The notes beneath the pieces were generated by a model. It saw only the letters and a list, made by a program, of their open reading frames with translations. It searched no databases and was not told the origin of the DNA. 7,466 nucleotides of DNA, from positions 1-7,466 of the forward strand of contig NZ_DATGQG010000030.1 in NCBI RefSeq assembly GCF_035304305.1. The letters are read 5' to 3'. Shown piece after piece: positions 1 through 6,192 of this stretch. How positions within the stretch are numbered: position 1 is the stretch's first letter; the number at the start of each line of letters is the position of its first letter. The position numbers and the translations under genes are program-made. This stretch comes from Ferrovibrio sp035304305 (GTDB lineage: Bacteria > Pseudomonadota > Alphaproteobacteria > Ferrovibrionales > Ferrovibrionaceae).

Positions 1-654
1 ATTTCCGCGGTGACCGATCTGCTGCATGACGCGCTGAAGGAAGCCAATCGCCTGAGCGAGGAGCGGCGGCAGATCGCACGGGAGATCAACCATCGCACCA
101 AGAACAACCTGATGATCATCGCCGCGCTGCTGCAGTCGGAATCCCGCGGCCTGGGGTGCGGCGAGACGCCGGTACATGTCCTCGAAGCCGCCGCGCGCCG
201 GCTGGCGGTGGTCGGCCGCGTCCACGACCTGCTGTTCAGGGAGGAGACCAGCGCCGTCGTGCAGGCCGAAAGCTTCATGCGCGAGCTCTGCCACTCGATC
301 CGCTCCGGACTGCTGGCCGACCGCATCGATTTGCGTCTGCATGTCTCGGCCGGGTCGATCGCCATGAGCCAGGCAACGACCATCGGCCTGCTGGTCAACG
401 AGCTGGTAACCAACGCGGTGAAGCATGCCTTCCCCGACAACGAACCGGGCCTGATCGAGATCGACCTGAAATGCGCGGCCGGCGACTGCACCCTCAGCGT
501 TTCCGATTCCGGTCAGGGCAAGTCGATCGGAGAGGAATCCGGCTTCGGCAGCCGGTTGATCCGGACGCTGGTGAACCAGCTTAACGGAACGATGCAGGAG
601 CGCTTCGAGGCCGGAACCGTCGTGACGGTGACCTTCCCGCTGAAGCCGGTGTGA
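1..654 (+). CDS. HisKA_2-family sensor histidine kinase, 5' end outside the window
   Basis: This is the transmitter part of a cytoplasmic sensor kinase that autophosphorylates on histidine and passes phosphate to a response regulator. Numbering from the GTG at 10, the dimerisation/phosphoacceptor motif REINHRTKNNL holds the likely phosphorylated H28. An ATPase domain follows, with the N box around 128-141 (LVNELVTNAVKHAF), the G1 box SDSGQG at 165-170 and a G2-like GFGSRLIRTL near 178-187. The HR-KNNL form of the H box is typical of HisKA_2 kinases, which are common in alphaproteobacteria and include general-stress-response kinases. The frame stays open to base 1, and the GTG at 10 has no ribosome binding site before it. 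The start and any PAS, GAF or receiver sensor domain therefore probably lie upstream. No partner regulator is in view, so the signal is unknown. The gene ends 15 bases from the stop of the convergent Rieske gene. Confidence 0.9.
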   Translation: MSAVTDLLHDALKEANRLSEERRQIAREINHRTKNNLMIIAALLQSESRGLGCGETPVHVLEAAARRLAVVGRVHDLLFREETSAVVQAESFMRELCHSIRSGLLADRIDLRLHVSAGSIAMSQATTIGLLVNELVTNAVKHAFPDNEPGLIEIDLKCAAGDCTLSVSDSGQGKSIGEESGFGSRLIRTLVNQLNGTMQERFEAGTVVTVTFPLKPV

Positions 655-672
655 GCCGGTCGCCGCGGCTCA
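652..672. terminator. Hairpin at the kinase/Rieske convergent junction, arms carry both stop codons
   Basis: TGAGCCG (652-658) pairs perfectly with CGGCTCA (666-672) around a 7-base loop. The left arm begins with the kinase stop codon, and the right arm contains the Rieske stop codon read on the minus strand. The position suits a bidirectional transcription end. There is no T-run on either side, so it is not a textbook intrinsic terminator, and it may be a side effect of two facing TGA codons in GC-rich DNA. Confidence 0.35.
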
Positions 673-1809
673 GGCCGAAAGCGCGCGATCCATGCTGTCG
701 TGGAACCAGGCGCAGGCCTGTTCGAAGCGGCCGAAGGTGACATGGCTGTTGGCGCCGGAGCGGAAGCCGGACTGGATCGCGCGGCCCATCTGGAAATCCT
801 CGTCCAGCGCATCCCAGAAGATCTTCACGTTGCGGTCCCAGTGCAGCCGCGCCTTCTCGGTCGCGGGTGGCTCGGGGATCAGCGCACCGCCCAGCACGGT
901 GCATTCGTCGGTGCCGCGCGGATACACGGCCATCGCCGTCGCGTGATCGGGCTGCACGAGAATGACCAGGTTGGGGAAGATGAAATAGAGCGGATTGCCG
1001 TAGTCGCGGACCGACTTTCCTTCAAGCGCCGCGCCTTCGAGCTGTTTCGCGACCTGCTTGGTGAAATAGAGCCGCGCATGGGGATCGAAGCGGTCGGCGA
1101 CAGCGACGTTGTCGGCGAACATCGGCGCGATCGTGGCCTTATGGGCGTAGCGCACGTGATAGGTCTCGAGCCCGCCCTCCATGACGATCTTCCAGTTCGA
1201 CTGGATGCCGATCTCGCGCTCGTCGTGGAGCACATGCGAGCCCAGGCCGAAGCTTTCGAGATCGCGGCCGACCTGGCCGAAGAAGCCGGTGAAATCGTAA
1301 CTGTCTCCCGGCTGCGGCACGACGAAGACCAGGCCGAAAGCTTCCGCCACCGGCAGGGCGACGAGGTTGTGCTGCGCCCTGTCGACGCCGCTGAAGCCTT
1401 CCTCGTGGGGAATGCCGCGCAGCCTGCCCGCCAGATCGTAGGTCCAGGCATGATAGGGACAGACCAGCGCGCGCTTGCCGCAGCCACCGCGCTCCCAGAC
1501 CAGCTTGGCGCCGCGATGGCGGCAGACGTTGAAGAAAGCATGCAGCCTGCCGTCCTGGTCGCGGGTCAGCAGCAGCGGAATGCCGAGCAGGTCATGGGTG
1601 ACGATGTCGCCCGGCCGCGACAGCTTCGACGAGAAGCTGACCGCCAGCGGATAGCGCCGGAACAGGATCTTCTCCTCCAGCGCCAGCCGCGCGGGGTCGA
1701 CATAGCGGCTGGTCTCGATCCGCGTGACGGTTTCCTCCATGTCGGTGCTGCCCGCGGCCATGTGGCGACGGGTGCGTTCCAGCCATTCGATCTGCGTCGC
1801 GGCATCCAT
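670..1809 (-). CDS. Rieske non-heme iron oxygenase, alpha (catalytic) subunit
   Basis: This is the terminal oxygenase component of a Rieske-type system, a soluble enzyme that uses O2 and electrons from a separate reductase or ferredoxin to hydroxylate or demethylate an organic substrate. At 379 residues it is slightly shorter than the usual alpha subunit (about 400-450). The [2Fe-2S] site is C96-x-H98 with C117-x2-H120. The mononuclear iron ligands are H218 and H223 (in ETYHVRYAH) and very likely D338 in LDEDFQM. The residue that relays electrons between the two centres, usually Asp, is E215 here. The start is well supported: on the minus strand GAGGAAA overlaps the tetR stop and sits just ahead of the ATG. 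The gene lies 9 bases after tetR, so the two are probably co-transcribed and the repressor probably controls this enzyme. No beta subunit, ferredoxin or reductase is nearby. The substrate cannot be read from the sequence, and ring dioxygenase is only one option. Confidence 0.93.
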   Translation of the reverse strand: MDAATQIEWLERTRRHMAAGSTDMEETVTRIETSRYVDPARLALEEKILFRRYPLAVSFSSKLSRPGDIVTHDLLGIPLLLTRDQDGRLHAFFNVCRHRGAKLVWERGGCGKRALVCPYHAWTYDLAGRLRGIPHEEGFSGVDRAQHNLVALPVAEAFGLVFVVPQPGDSYDFTGFFGQVGRDLESFGLGSHVLHDEREIGIQSNWKIVMEGGLETYHVRYAHKATIAPMFADNVAVADRFDPHARLYFTKQVAKQLEGAALEGKSVRDYGNPLYFIFPNLVILVQPDHATAMAVYPRGTDECTVLGGALIPEPPATEKARLHWDRNVKIFWDALDEDFQMGRAIQSGFRSGANSHVTFGRFEQACAWFHDSMDRALSA

Positions 1810-1818
1810 GACGTTTCC

Positions 1819-2466
1819 TCAACCCTTCTTTCCTGCTTTGCTCCGCCGGGCATCGCGGAATCGTGCCGTCCCTGCGATGAAGGCCCAGAGCTGGTCCACG
1901 AGGCGCGCCTGCGCAGGCCGCTTCGGCGCCGCCAGGGCCTGGCCGATGGCCTGGCGCAGGCCGCCGAGAATCATGGCGCCGAGCAGCGGCGCATCAAGTT
2001 CGGCAGGAATTTCGCCGCGTTCCTGCGCGAGGCGGATGTTGCGGGCGGCGAGCGCGATATGGCGGTCGATGCGCGCCGCCTCCACCGCCGCCACCTCCGG
2101 CTCGCGGCTCAGACGGGTGAGGATCACCGGCGCCAGCGTCTCGCCGTAGTGGAAGGCGACCATGCGCTCGGTGCGCAGCCGCTCGCGCTCGCCCCAGTCG
2201 GCGCCGGGTTTCGGGTTCACGTCCATCACCGCGGCCTCGAAGCGGTCGTAGTAATCCTCGACCACGGTGGCGATGAGCCCGGCCTTGGAGCCGAAGTGGT
2301 GATAGCTGAGACCGACCGACACGCCGGCGCGCTTCGCCACGTCACCGATCTCGAACATCCCCTGCCCCTCGACCAGCGCCGCCGCGGCGGCGGCCAGGAT
2401 GCGCCGCCGCGTTGCGACGGACCGGCCGGCGGGCTCGAGCGGAATCACGGCTGAGGAACGGGGCAT
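1819..2466 (-). CDS. TetR-family transcriptional regulator
   Basis: This is a ligand-responsive DNA-binding repressor. Numbering from the ATG (215 residues), an N-terminal three-helix TetR domain spans about 18-65. Its helix-turn-helix reads IGDVAKRAGVSVGLSYHHFG (40-59), close to the family consensus. The remaining helical part (about 75-205) would bind ligand and dimerise and has no recognisable subfamily signature. An in-frame TTG at 2472 would add two residues. I prefer the ATG at 2466, though neither has a clear Shine-Dalgarno sequence, so initiation may be weak or leaderless. A perfect AT-rich palindrome lies 11 bases upstream of the ATG and is the obvious candidate operator, implying autoregulation. 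The gene leads the tetR-Rieske pair and diverges from the AhpD-like gene at 2607, so both transcripts may belong to its regulon; that is inference. Confidence 0.93.
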   Translation of the reverse strand: MPRSSAVIPLEPAGRSVATRRRILAAAAAALVEGQGMFEIGDVAKRAGVSVGLSYHHFGSKAGLIATVVEDYYDRFEAAVMDVNPKPGADWGERERLRTERMVAFHYGETLAPVILTRLSREPEVAAVEAARIDRHIALAARNIRLAQERGEIPAELDAPLLGAMILGGLRQAIGQALAAPKRPAQARLVDQLWAFIAGTARFRDARRSKAGKKG

Positions 2467-2477
2467 GGGCAAAGCTT

Positions 2478-2491
2478 AATTGAATTCAATT
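2478..2491. promoter_or_regulatory. Perfect 14-bp palindrome, candidate TetR operator
   Basis: AATTGAATTCAATT equals its own reverse complement and stands out as AT-rich in GC-rich surroundings. It lies 11 bases upstream of the tetR ATG. On the minus strand a TTGAGA (2502-2497) just upstream could be a -35 element, which would put the palindrome in the promoter spacer, a classic position for repression. The matching -10 is weak, so the promoter is not called. A partial repeat continues on the right (TTCAAATTC, 2490-2498). Confidence 0.55.
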
Positions 2492-2606
2492 CAAATTCTC
2501 AAGACATTTCTGCGGTCGCTTTTCGATCAAGTCTTCCGGCCGAACGGCCAAAGACGCATCGGTCCCGGCATTCTACATAGCCGCCGCCAGTTTTCGGGAG
2601 GCGCAC
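2492..2606. other. Rest of the tetR / AhpD-like divergent intergenic region
   Basis: This is the non-coding leader of the gene at 2607. It ends in a good ribosome binding site, GGGAGG (2596-2601), five bases before the ATG, which fixes that start. A near-palindrome GGCCG-AA-CGGCC occupies 2538-2549 and could be a small hairpin or protein site. I see no convincing sigma-70 promoter; TACATA at 2574-2579 is only a poor -10 match. Short open frames here read as noise. Confidence 0.5.
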
Positions 2607-3191
2607 ATGTATCTGGAAACCATATCCGACGATCAGGCCACGGGGCGGATCGCGGAGATCTATGCCAGCCAGAGGGCCCGGATGGGCTTCGTGATGGCGG
2701 CCTCGCGCTGCTTCACCGCCCGGCCCGATCTGCTGCCGATCTACAATGACTTCATCGACCAGGTGCGCGCAGACTTCTCGCTCTCCACCCGCGACTGGCG
2801 GCTGATCACCCTGATCGCGGCGAAGCATGTCCCCTCCACCTACTGCTCCTATGTCTATGGCAAGCAGCTGGTCGAGGATTTCGGCTCGAAAGAAGCCATT
2901 CTGGCCGTGCACCGGAATTTCCGCGACGCCGGACTGTCGCCGCGTGACGTCGCAATGCTGGCCTATGCCGAGAAAGTCGCCCGCAATGCCTCGGCGATCA
3001 CGGAAGCCGACATCGGGCGGCTCCGCAGGGTGGGCTTCACCGACTGCAACATCGCCGATATCGCGCTCTGCGCCGCTTTCCGCTGCTTCGTCGCCAGGTT
3101 TTTCGATGCCGTCGGCGCCGGCCCGGAGGCGACCTTCATCGACGATGACGAGGATTTCCGTGCCGCGCTCACGGTCGGAAAATCCTACTGA
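2607..3191 (+). CDS. Carboxymuconolactone decarboxylase / AhpD-like fold protein
   Basis: This 194-residue all-helical protein resembles the alkylhydroperoxidase D / carboxymuconolactone decarboxylase superfamily. Its N-terminus (DDQATGRIAEIYASQ) and central block (STRDWRLITLIAAKHVPSTYCSYVYG) align well with peroxidase-related members. The active-site helix is altered: AhpD enzymes carry C-x-x-C followed by His, while here the pattern is S77-T-Y-C80 with Tyr84 at the expected His position. The CxxC disulfide chemistry is therefore absent, leaving a single-Cys protein. Three further cysteines (C147, C155, C160) sit in the C-terminal helices. The start is secured by GGGAGG five bases upstream. 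The gene diverges from tetR and probably shares its control. It could be a non-redox lactone or decarboxylation enzyme, a one-Cys peroxidase, or an accessory protein to the oxygenase; I cannot choose between these. Confidence 0.85.
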   Translation: MYLETISDDQATGRIAEIYASQRARMGFVMAASRCFTARPDLLPIYNDFIDQVRADFSLSTRDWRLITLIAAKHVPSTYCSYVYGKQLVEDFGSKEAILAVHRNFRDAGLSPRDVAMLAYAEKVARNASAITEADIGRLRRVGFTDCNIADIALCAAFRCFVARFFDAVGAGPEATFIDDDEDFRAALTVGKSY

Positions 3192-3210
3192 CGGACGCGC
3201 CGCGCGTCAG
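3188..3210. terminator. Hairpin at the AhpD-like/P450 convergent junction
   Basis: CTGACG (3188-3193) pairs with CGTCAG (3205-3210); each arm again includes a stop codon, TGA of the plus gene and TCA for the minus gene. An alternative inner stem GACGCG/CGCGTC (3194-3199 with 3203-3208) has a 3-base loop. The stem is GC-rich but has no T-run, so termination is possible, not proven. Confidence 0.35.
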
Positions 3211-4472
3211 AACTCCACCGGGTAGCTCAGGAAGCCCCGGAAGCGGGCCCGGCCACCGCGCACGAACTCGCCGCTGCGCCTGAAATCCGGGAAGCGTGCC
3301 AGCAGGCGCGAGATCGCGATCTGGCCTTCCAGCCGCGCCAGCGACATGCCGGCGCAGGCATGGATGCCGGCACCGAAGGCGAGATGCCGGTTCGGCTGGC
3401 GCGAAACGTCGAGCCGGTCCGGATCGGGGAACTGCGCCGGGTCGCGGTTGGCCGCACCGATACACAGCGTCACCAAAGTGCCCGGCTCGAACACCACGCC
3501 GCCGATCTCGACGCGTTCCACCACGCGGCGGTTGCCGAGCTGGTTGGAGGACTCAAAGCGCAGGAACTCCTCCACCGCCGTCCTGATCAGCCCCAGATCC
3601 TCCATCAGCCGGCGGCGCTCGTCGGGCCAGTCCATCAGCGCGGCGATGCCGTTGCCGATCAGGTTGGTCGTGGTCTCGTGACCGGCATTGAGCAGGAAGA
3701 TGCAGTTCTGCACCAGCTCGGCGGGAGTCAGGCGGTCGCCGCCCTCCTCGCCCCGCATCAGCGCGGCCAGCACATCGCCATAGCCGTCGCTGCCGTCACC
3801 GCCCTGTTTTCCGAAAGCGGCAATGTGCTTCTCCAGCCAGTCCTCGAATTCCAGCACAGCGCGGTTGCCGGCCTCGGCGCGTTCGGGCGTCAGCACCGGC
3901 TCCAGCGCGCCAAGGATCGCCAGCGACCAGTCGCGCAGCAGATGGCGATCCTGCGCCGGCACCGCCAGCATGTCGCCGATGATCTCCACCGGCAGGGCGG
4001 CGGCGAAATCGGTGATGACATCCATGCCGCCCCGCGCGGCGGCACGATCCAGCAGCCGGTCGACCAGAGCCACGAAGCGGGATTCCAGCAGCTTCAGCGC
4101 GCGCGGCGTGAAGGCCGGCGCCAGCAGGCGGCGCACGCGCGTATGCAGCGGCGGATCGTTGAAGACGAGGCTGGTGGTGTGATGGCGGTAGAGCGGCGTG
4201 TCGCCGAATTTCGGCGCGAACTCGACCTTCTTGTCCGAGCTGAAGCGCCGGTTGTCGCGATAGACCGCCTGCAGGTCATCATAGCGCGTGAGGAAGAAGC
4301 TGCCGTCGGGCATGCGATGCAGCGGCGCGTATTCACGCAGCAGATGGTACCAGGGATAGGGATTGTCGAGGAAATCCCGGTCAAGACGGCGCAGGTCGAA
4401 GGCGAGCGCCGCTTCCCGGCGTCCGGCCTCGTCCAGTGCGGCGAAGCGCCCGAGGTCGACCGCCGCCGTCAT
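3207..4472 (-). CDS. Cytochrome P450 (bacterial class I type)
   Basis: This is a soluble heme-thiolate monooxygenase that inserts one oxygen atom from O2 into an organic substrate. It needs a ferredoxin and ferredoxin reductase, which are not in the window. At 421 residues it has the usual bacterial P450 length with no membrane anchor. The key motifs are intact: the C-helix NDPPLHTRVRRL (105-116), the I-helix oxygen-activating AGHETT (263-268, with E266-T267), the K-helix E302-x-x-R305, and the heme loop FGAGIHACAG (366-375) with proximal C373. It is the last gene of the hydrolase-DUF502-P450 operon. Its ATG begins one base after the DUF502 stop (TGA-C-ATG on the minus strand) with no ribosome binding site of its own, so translation is probably coupled. 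CYP family and substrate cannot be assigned from reading alone. Confidence 0.96.
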   Translation of the reverse strand: MTAAVDLGRFAALDEAGRREAALAFDLRRLDRDFLDNPYPWYHLLREYAPLHRMPDGSFFLTRYDDLQAVYRDNRRFSSDKKVEFAPKFGDTPLYRHHTTSLVFNDPPLHTRVRRLLAPAFTPRALKLLESRFVALVDRLLDRAAARGGMDVITDFAAALPVEIIGDMLAVPAQDRHLLRDWSLAILGALEPVLTPERAEAGNRAVLEFEDWLEKHIAAFGKQGGDGSDGYGDVLAALMRGEEGGDRLTPAELVQNCIFLLNAGHETTTNLIGNGIAALMDWPDERRRLMEDLGLIRTAVEEFLRFESSNQLGNRRVVERVEIGGVVFEPGTLVTLCIGAANRDPAQFPDPDRLDVSRQPNRHLAFGAGIHACAGMSLARLEGQIAISRLLARFPDFRRSGEFVRGGRARFRGFLSYPVEF

Positions 4473-4473
4473 G

Positions 4474-5223
4474 TCAGGGCGTGAACCCGCCGGACGGCTG
4501 GGCCTCCGGCGCCGGCGGAGTCGCCGGCAGGCTCTTCAGCGGCGGTACGATCACGCCGCAGGAGATGATCAGCTTCATCGCCTCGTCCACCGTCATGTCG
4601 AGGATGATCACGTCGCTGCGGCGATAGTATGTCATGTAGCCGCCGGTCGGGTTCGGCGTGGTCGGGACATAGACGGTGACGAGGTCCGACCCGAGCCGCT
4701 GCGAAACCTCGCCCTGCACGTAATTGGTCACGAAAGCGATTGTCCAGGAGCCGGCTGAGGGCCACGGCACCAGCGCGACCTGGCGGAAGGAATTGCCCGA
4801 CTGGCTGAACACGGTCTCGAAGATCTGCTTCAGCGCCGAATAGATGCCGCGTACGATCGGCATGCGCGACACCAGCCGCTCGCTGATTCTGAGCAGCGTG
4901 CGGCCGAGCAGGTTGGTGGCGAGAAAGCCGATCAGGGTCAGCAGCACCAGCGCAGCGAGGATGCCCAGCCCCGGAATGCCGTAGGGCAGTTCATACGGAA
5001 TGAAGCGTTCGGGCTCGTAGCCGGCGGGTACCAGGCCGCGCACATTGCGGTCGATCGCCTGGATGGTGATGACGACGAGATAGATCGTCAGGCCGATCGG
5101 CGCCGTGACGATGATGCCGGCGAGGAAATAGTTGCGCAGCCGGGTGAGCAGGCCGAGCCGCGGTGGCGGCACGATGATGGCTGGCGTTTCGGGGGACTCG
5201 TTCGGAGGATTCGGTTCGGTCAT
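4474..5223 (-). CDS. DUF502-family inner membrane protein
   Basis: This 249-residue membrane protein of unknown biochemical function matches the DUF502 family. Two hydrophobic segments are visible, about 33-55 (FLAGIIVTAPIGLTIYLVVI) and about 83-106. Between them lies a short loop, and after them a polar C-terminal domain that carries the family hallmarks: PIVRGIYSALKQIFE (122-136) and VPTTPNPTGGY (186-196). The tail is Pro/Ala-rich (about 232-249). It starts five bases after the hydrolase stop and ends one base before the P450 start, so it is firmly embedded in the operon. The ribosome binding site is weak (GAGTGAC directly before the ATG), suggesting coupling to the upstream gene. DUF502 genes usually stand in housekeeping contexts, so a place between a hydrolase and a P450 may be chance packing. 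A role in membrane docking or transport for the pathway would be speculation. Confidence 0.9.
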   Translation of the reverse strand: MTEPNPPNESPETPAIIVPPPRLGLLTRLRNYFLAGIIVTAPIGLTIYLVVITIQAIDRNVRGLVPAGYEPERFIPYELPYGIPGLGILAALVLLTLIGFLATNLLGRTLLRISERLVSRMPIVRGIYSALKQIFETVFSQSGNSFRQVALVPWPSAGSWTIAFVTNYVQGEVSQRLGSDLVTVYVPTTPNPTGGYMTYYRRSDVIILDMTVDEAMKLIISCGVIVPPLKSLPATPPAPEAQPSGGFTP

Positions 5224-5228
5224 GTCAC

Positions 5229-6107
5229 TCAGTTCAGGAAGAATCCGTGCAGCGCCCGGTAGGTTTCCTCAGGCGCCTCCTCGGGCAGGAAATGGCCGCT
5301 GGGAACGGGATGGCCTTCGACCGTGCCGGCGGCCTTGCCGCGCCAGATATCCATGACGCTGTAGGCCCTGTTCACCAGCCCCTTCTCGCCCCAGAGGACG
5401 AGCAGCGGTGCCGCAATCCGCTTGTCGCGGTCGGCGCGGTCGTGTTCGAGATCAATGCTCGCGCCGGCGCGGTAATCCTCGCAGGTAGCGTGGATGCAGG
5501 CGGGATCGCGGAAGCAGCGCAGGTACTCCGCCATCACCTCGGGCGGATAGAAATCCCTGCCTGCCGACCAGGAGCGCAGTTTACTGTTCAGGTAGTATTC
5601 CGGATCGGCGCCGATCATGCGTTCGGGATGCGGCGCCGGCTGGATCAGGAAAAACCAGTGGTAATACGACGTCGCCACCAGCTGGTTCACGGTCTCGAAC
5701 ACGGTAAGCGTCGGCACGATGTCGAGCACGGCGAGCTTTTCAACCGCATCGGGGAAGTCCAGCGCCAGCCGGTGCGCCACCCGGCCGCCGCGATCATGGC
5801 CCGCCAGGCGGAATTTCGGGAAGCCCAGCGTCTGCATCACGGCCACCATGTCGGCAGCCGTGGCGCGCTTGGAATAGGTCAGATGCGCCGGGTCGGAGTC
5901 CGGCTTGGATGAGTCCCCGTAGCCGCGCAGGTCGGGGCAGATGACGGTGAAGTCCTCGGCCAGGCGCGGGGCGATCTTGTGCCACATGACATGGGTCTGC
6001 GGGTAGCCGTGCAGCAGCAACAGCGCTGGTCCCCGGCCGCCGATGCGCAGGTTGATCTCGGCCCCCTGCCCGGCGACCCGCTTCTGCTCGAAACCCGGAA
6101 ACAACAA
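5229..6107 (-). CDS. Alpha/beta hydrolase, haloacetate (fluoroacetate) dehalogenase-like
   Basis: This alpha/beta-hydrolase-fold enzyme resembles fluoroacetate dehalogenases, which displace a halide through an aspartyl-ester intermediate. Numbering from the TTG at 6107 (292 residues): oxyanion motif HGYPQTHVMW (33-42); nucleophile D105 in GHDRGGR, with R106 and R109 placed like the carboxylate-binding arginines; acid D129 in LDIVPT; HW at 150-151, equivalent to the fluoride-pocket His/Trp; Y212 in CEDYRAGA; and catalytic H272 in SGHFLPEEAP. Every residue known to matter in that family is present, but many untested homologues share them and may act on other haloacids, epoxides or esters. An in-frame ATG at 6170 would add 21 residues. 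I chose TTG because GGGAGGGG lies six bases before it, homologues begin near LFPGF, and a promoter-like sequence lies inside the extension. It is the first gene of the operon. Confidence 0.9.
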   Translation of the reverse strand: MLFPGFEQKRVAGQGAEINLRIGGRGPALLLLHGYPQTHVMWHKIAPRLAEDFTVICPDLRGYGDSSKPDSDPAHLTYSKRATAADMVAVMQTLGFPKFRLAGHDRGGRVAHRLALDFPDAVEKLAVLDIVPTLTVFETVNQLVATSYYHWFFLIQPAPHPERMIGADPEYYLNSKLRSWSAGRDFYPPEVMAEYLRCFRDPACIHATCEDYRAGASIDLEHDRADRDKRIAAPLLVLWGEKGLVNRAYSVMDIWRGKAAGTVEGHPVPSGHFLPEEAPEETYRALHGFFLN

Positions 6108-6113
6108 GGCTGG

Positions 6114-6121
6114 CCCCTCCC
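6114..6121 (-). promoter_or_regulatory. Strong Shine-Dalgarno that decides a TTG start
   Basis: On the minus strand GGGAGGGG is followed by six bases and then TTG (6107-6105). It is the best ribosome binding site near the hydrolase. The alternative ATG at 6170 has only AGGGG one base upstream, which is too close to work well. Confidence 0.65.
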
Positions 6122-6141
6122 GTATTGCCGGTTGCCGCGCC

Positions 6142-6170
6142 AGTGTAGCAGCCGAAGCCGGCGCTTGCAT
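6142..6170 (-). promoter_or_regulatory. Candidate promoter for the hydrolase-DUF502-P450 operon
   Basis: On the minus strand, ATGCAA (6170-6165) and TACACT (6147-6142) are separated by 17 bases. The -10 matches four of six consensus bases and the -35 only three. Transcription would begin near 6135 and give a leader of roughly 28 bases that includes the strong ribosome binding site. This fits the TTG start and excludes the ATG at 6170. Confidence 0.4.
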
Positions 6171-6192
6171 GCCCCTGCCGGCCGGTTACAGT
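6165..6192 (+). promoter_or_regulatory. Candidate promoter for the SDR-OB protein operon
   Basis: TTGCAT (6165-6170) and TACAGT (6187-6192) are separated by 16 bases; the -10 has four of six consensus matches. Transcription would start near 6199, about 26 bases before the SDR ATG. Its -35 occupies the same six base pairs as that of the opposing promoter. Confidence 0.4.

Noticed and set aside
700..2454. 584-codon open frame on the plus strand opposite the Rieske and tetR genes
   Set aside because: It runs antisense across two well-supported genes and the gap between them, has no recognisable domain, and is rich in Arg, Ala, Gly, Asp and His as expected from the reverse frame of GC-rich codons.
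2538..2549. Near-palindrome GGCCG-AA-CGGCC as a terminator or second operator
   Set aside because: It is short, has only a two-base centre and no T-run, and GGCC-type inverted repeats arise often by chance in GC-rich DNA. It is noted only as part of the intergenic region.
2480..2749. 89-codon open frame overlapping the start of the AhpD-like gene
   Set aside because: It has no ribosome binding site, overlaps a confident gene in another frame, and its translation has no recognisable features.
3360..4484. 374-codon open frame on the plus strand opposite the P450 gene
   Set aside because: It is the antisense shadow of a P450 with every family motif intact, and its own translation has no domain signature.
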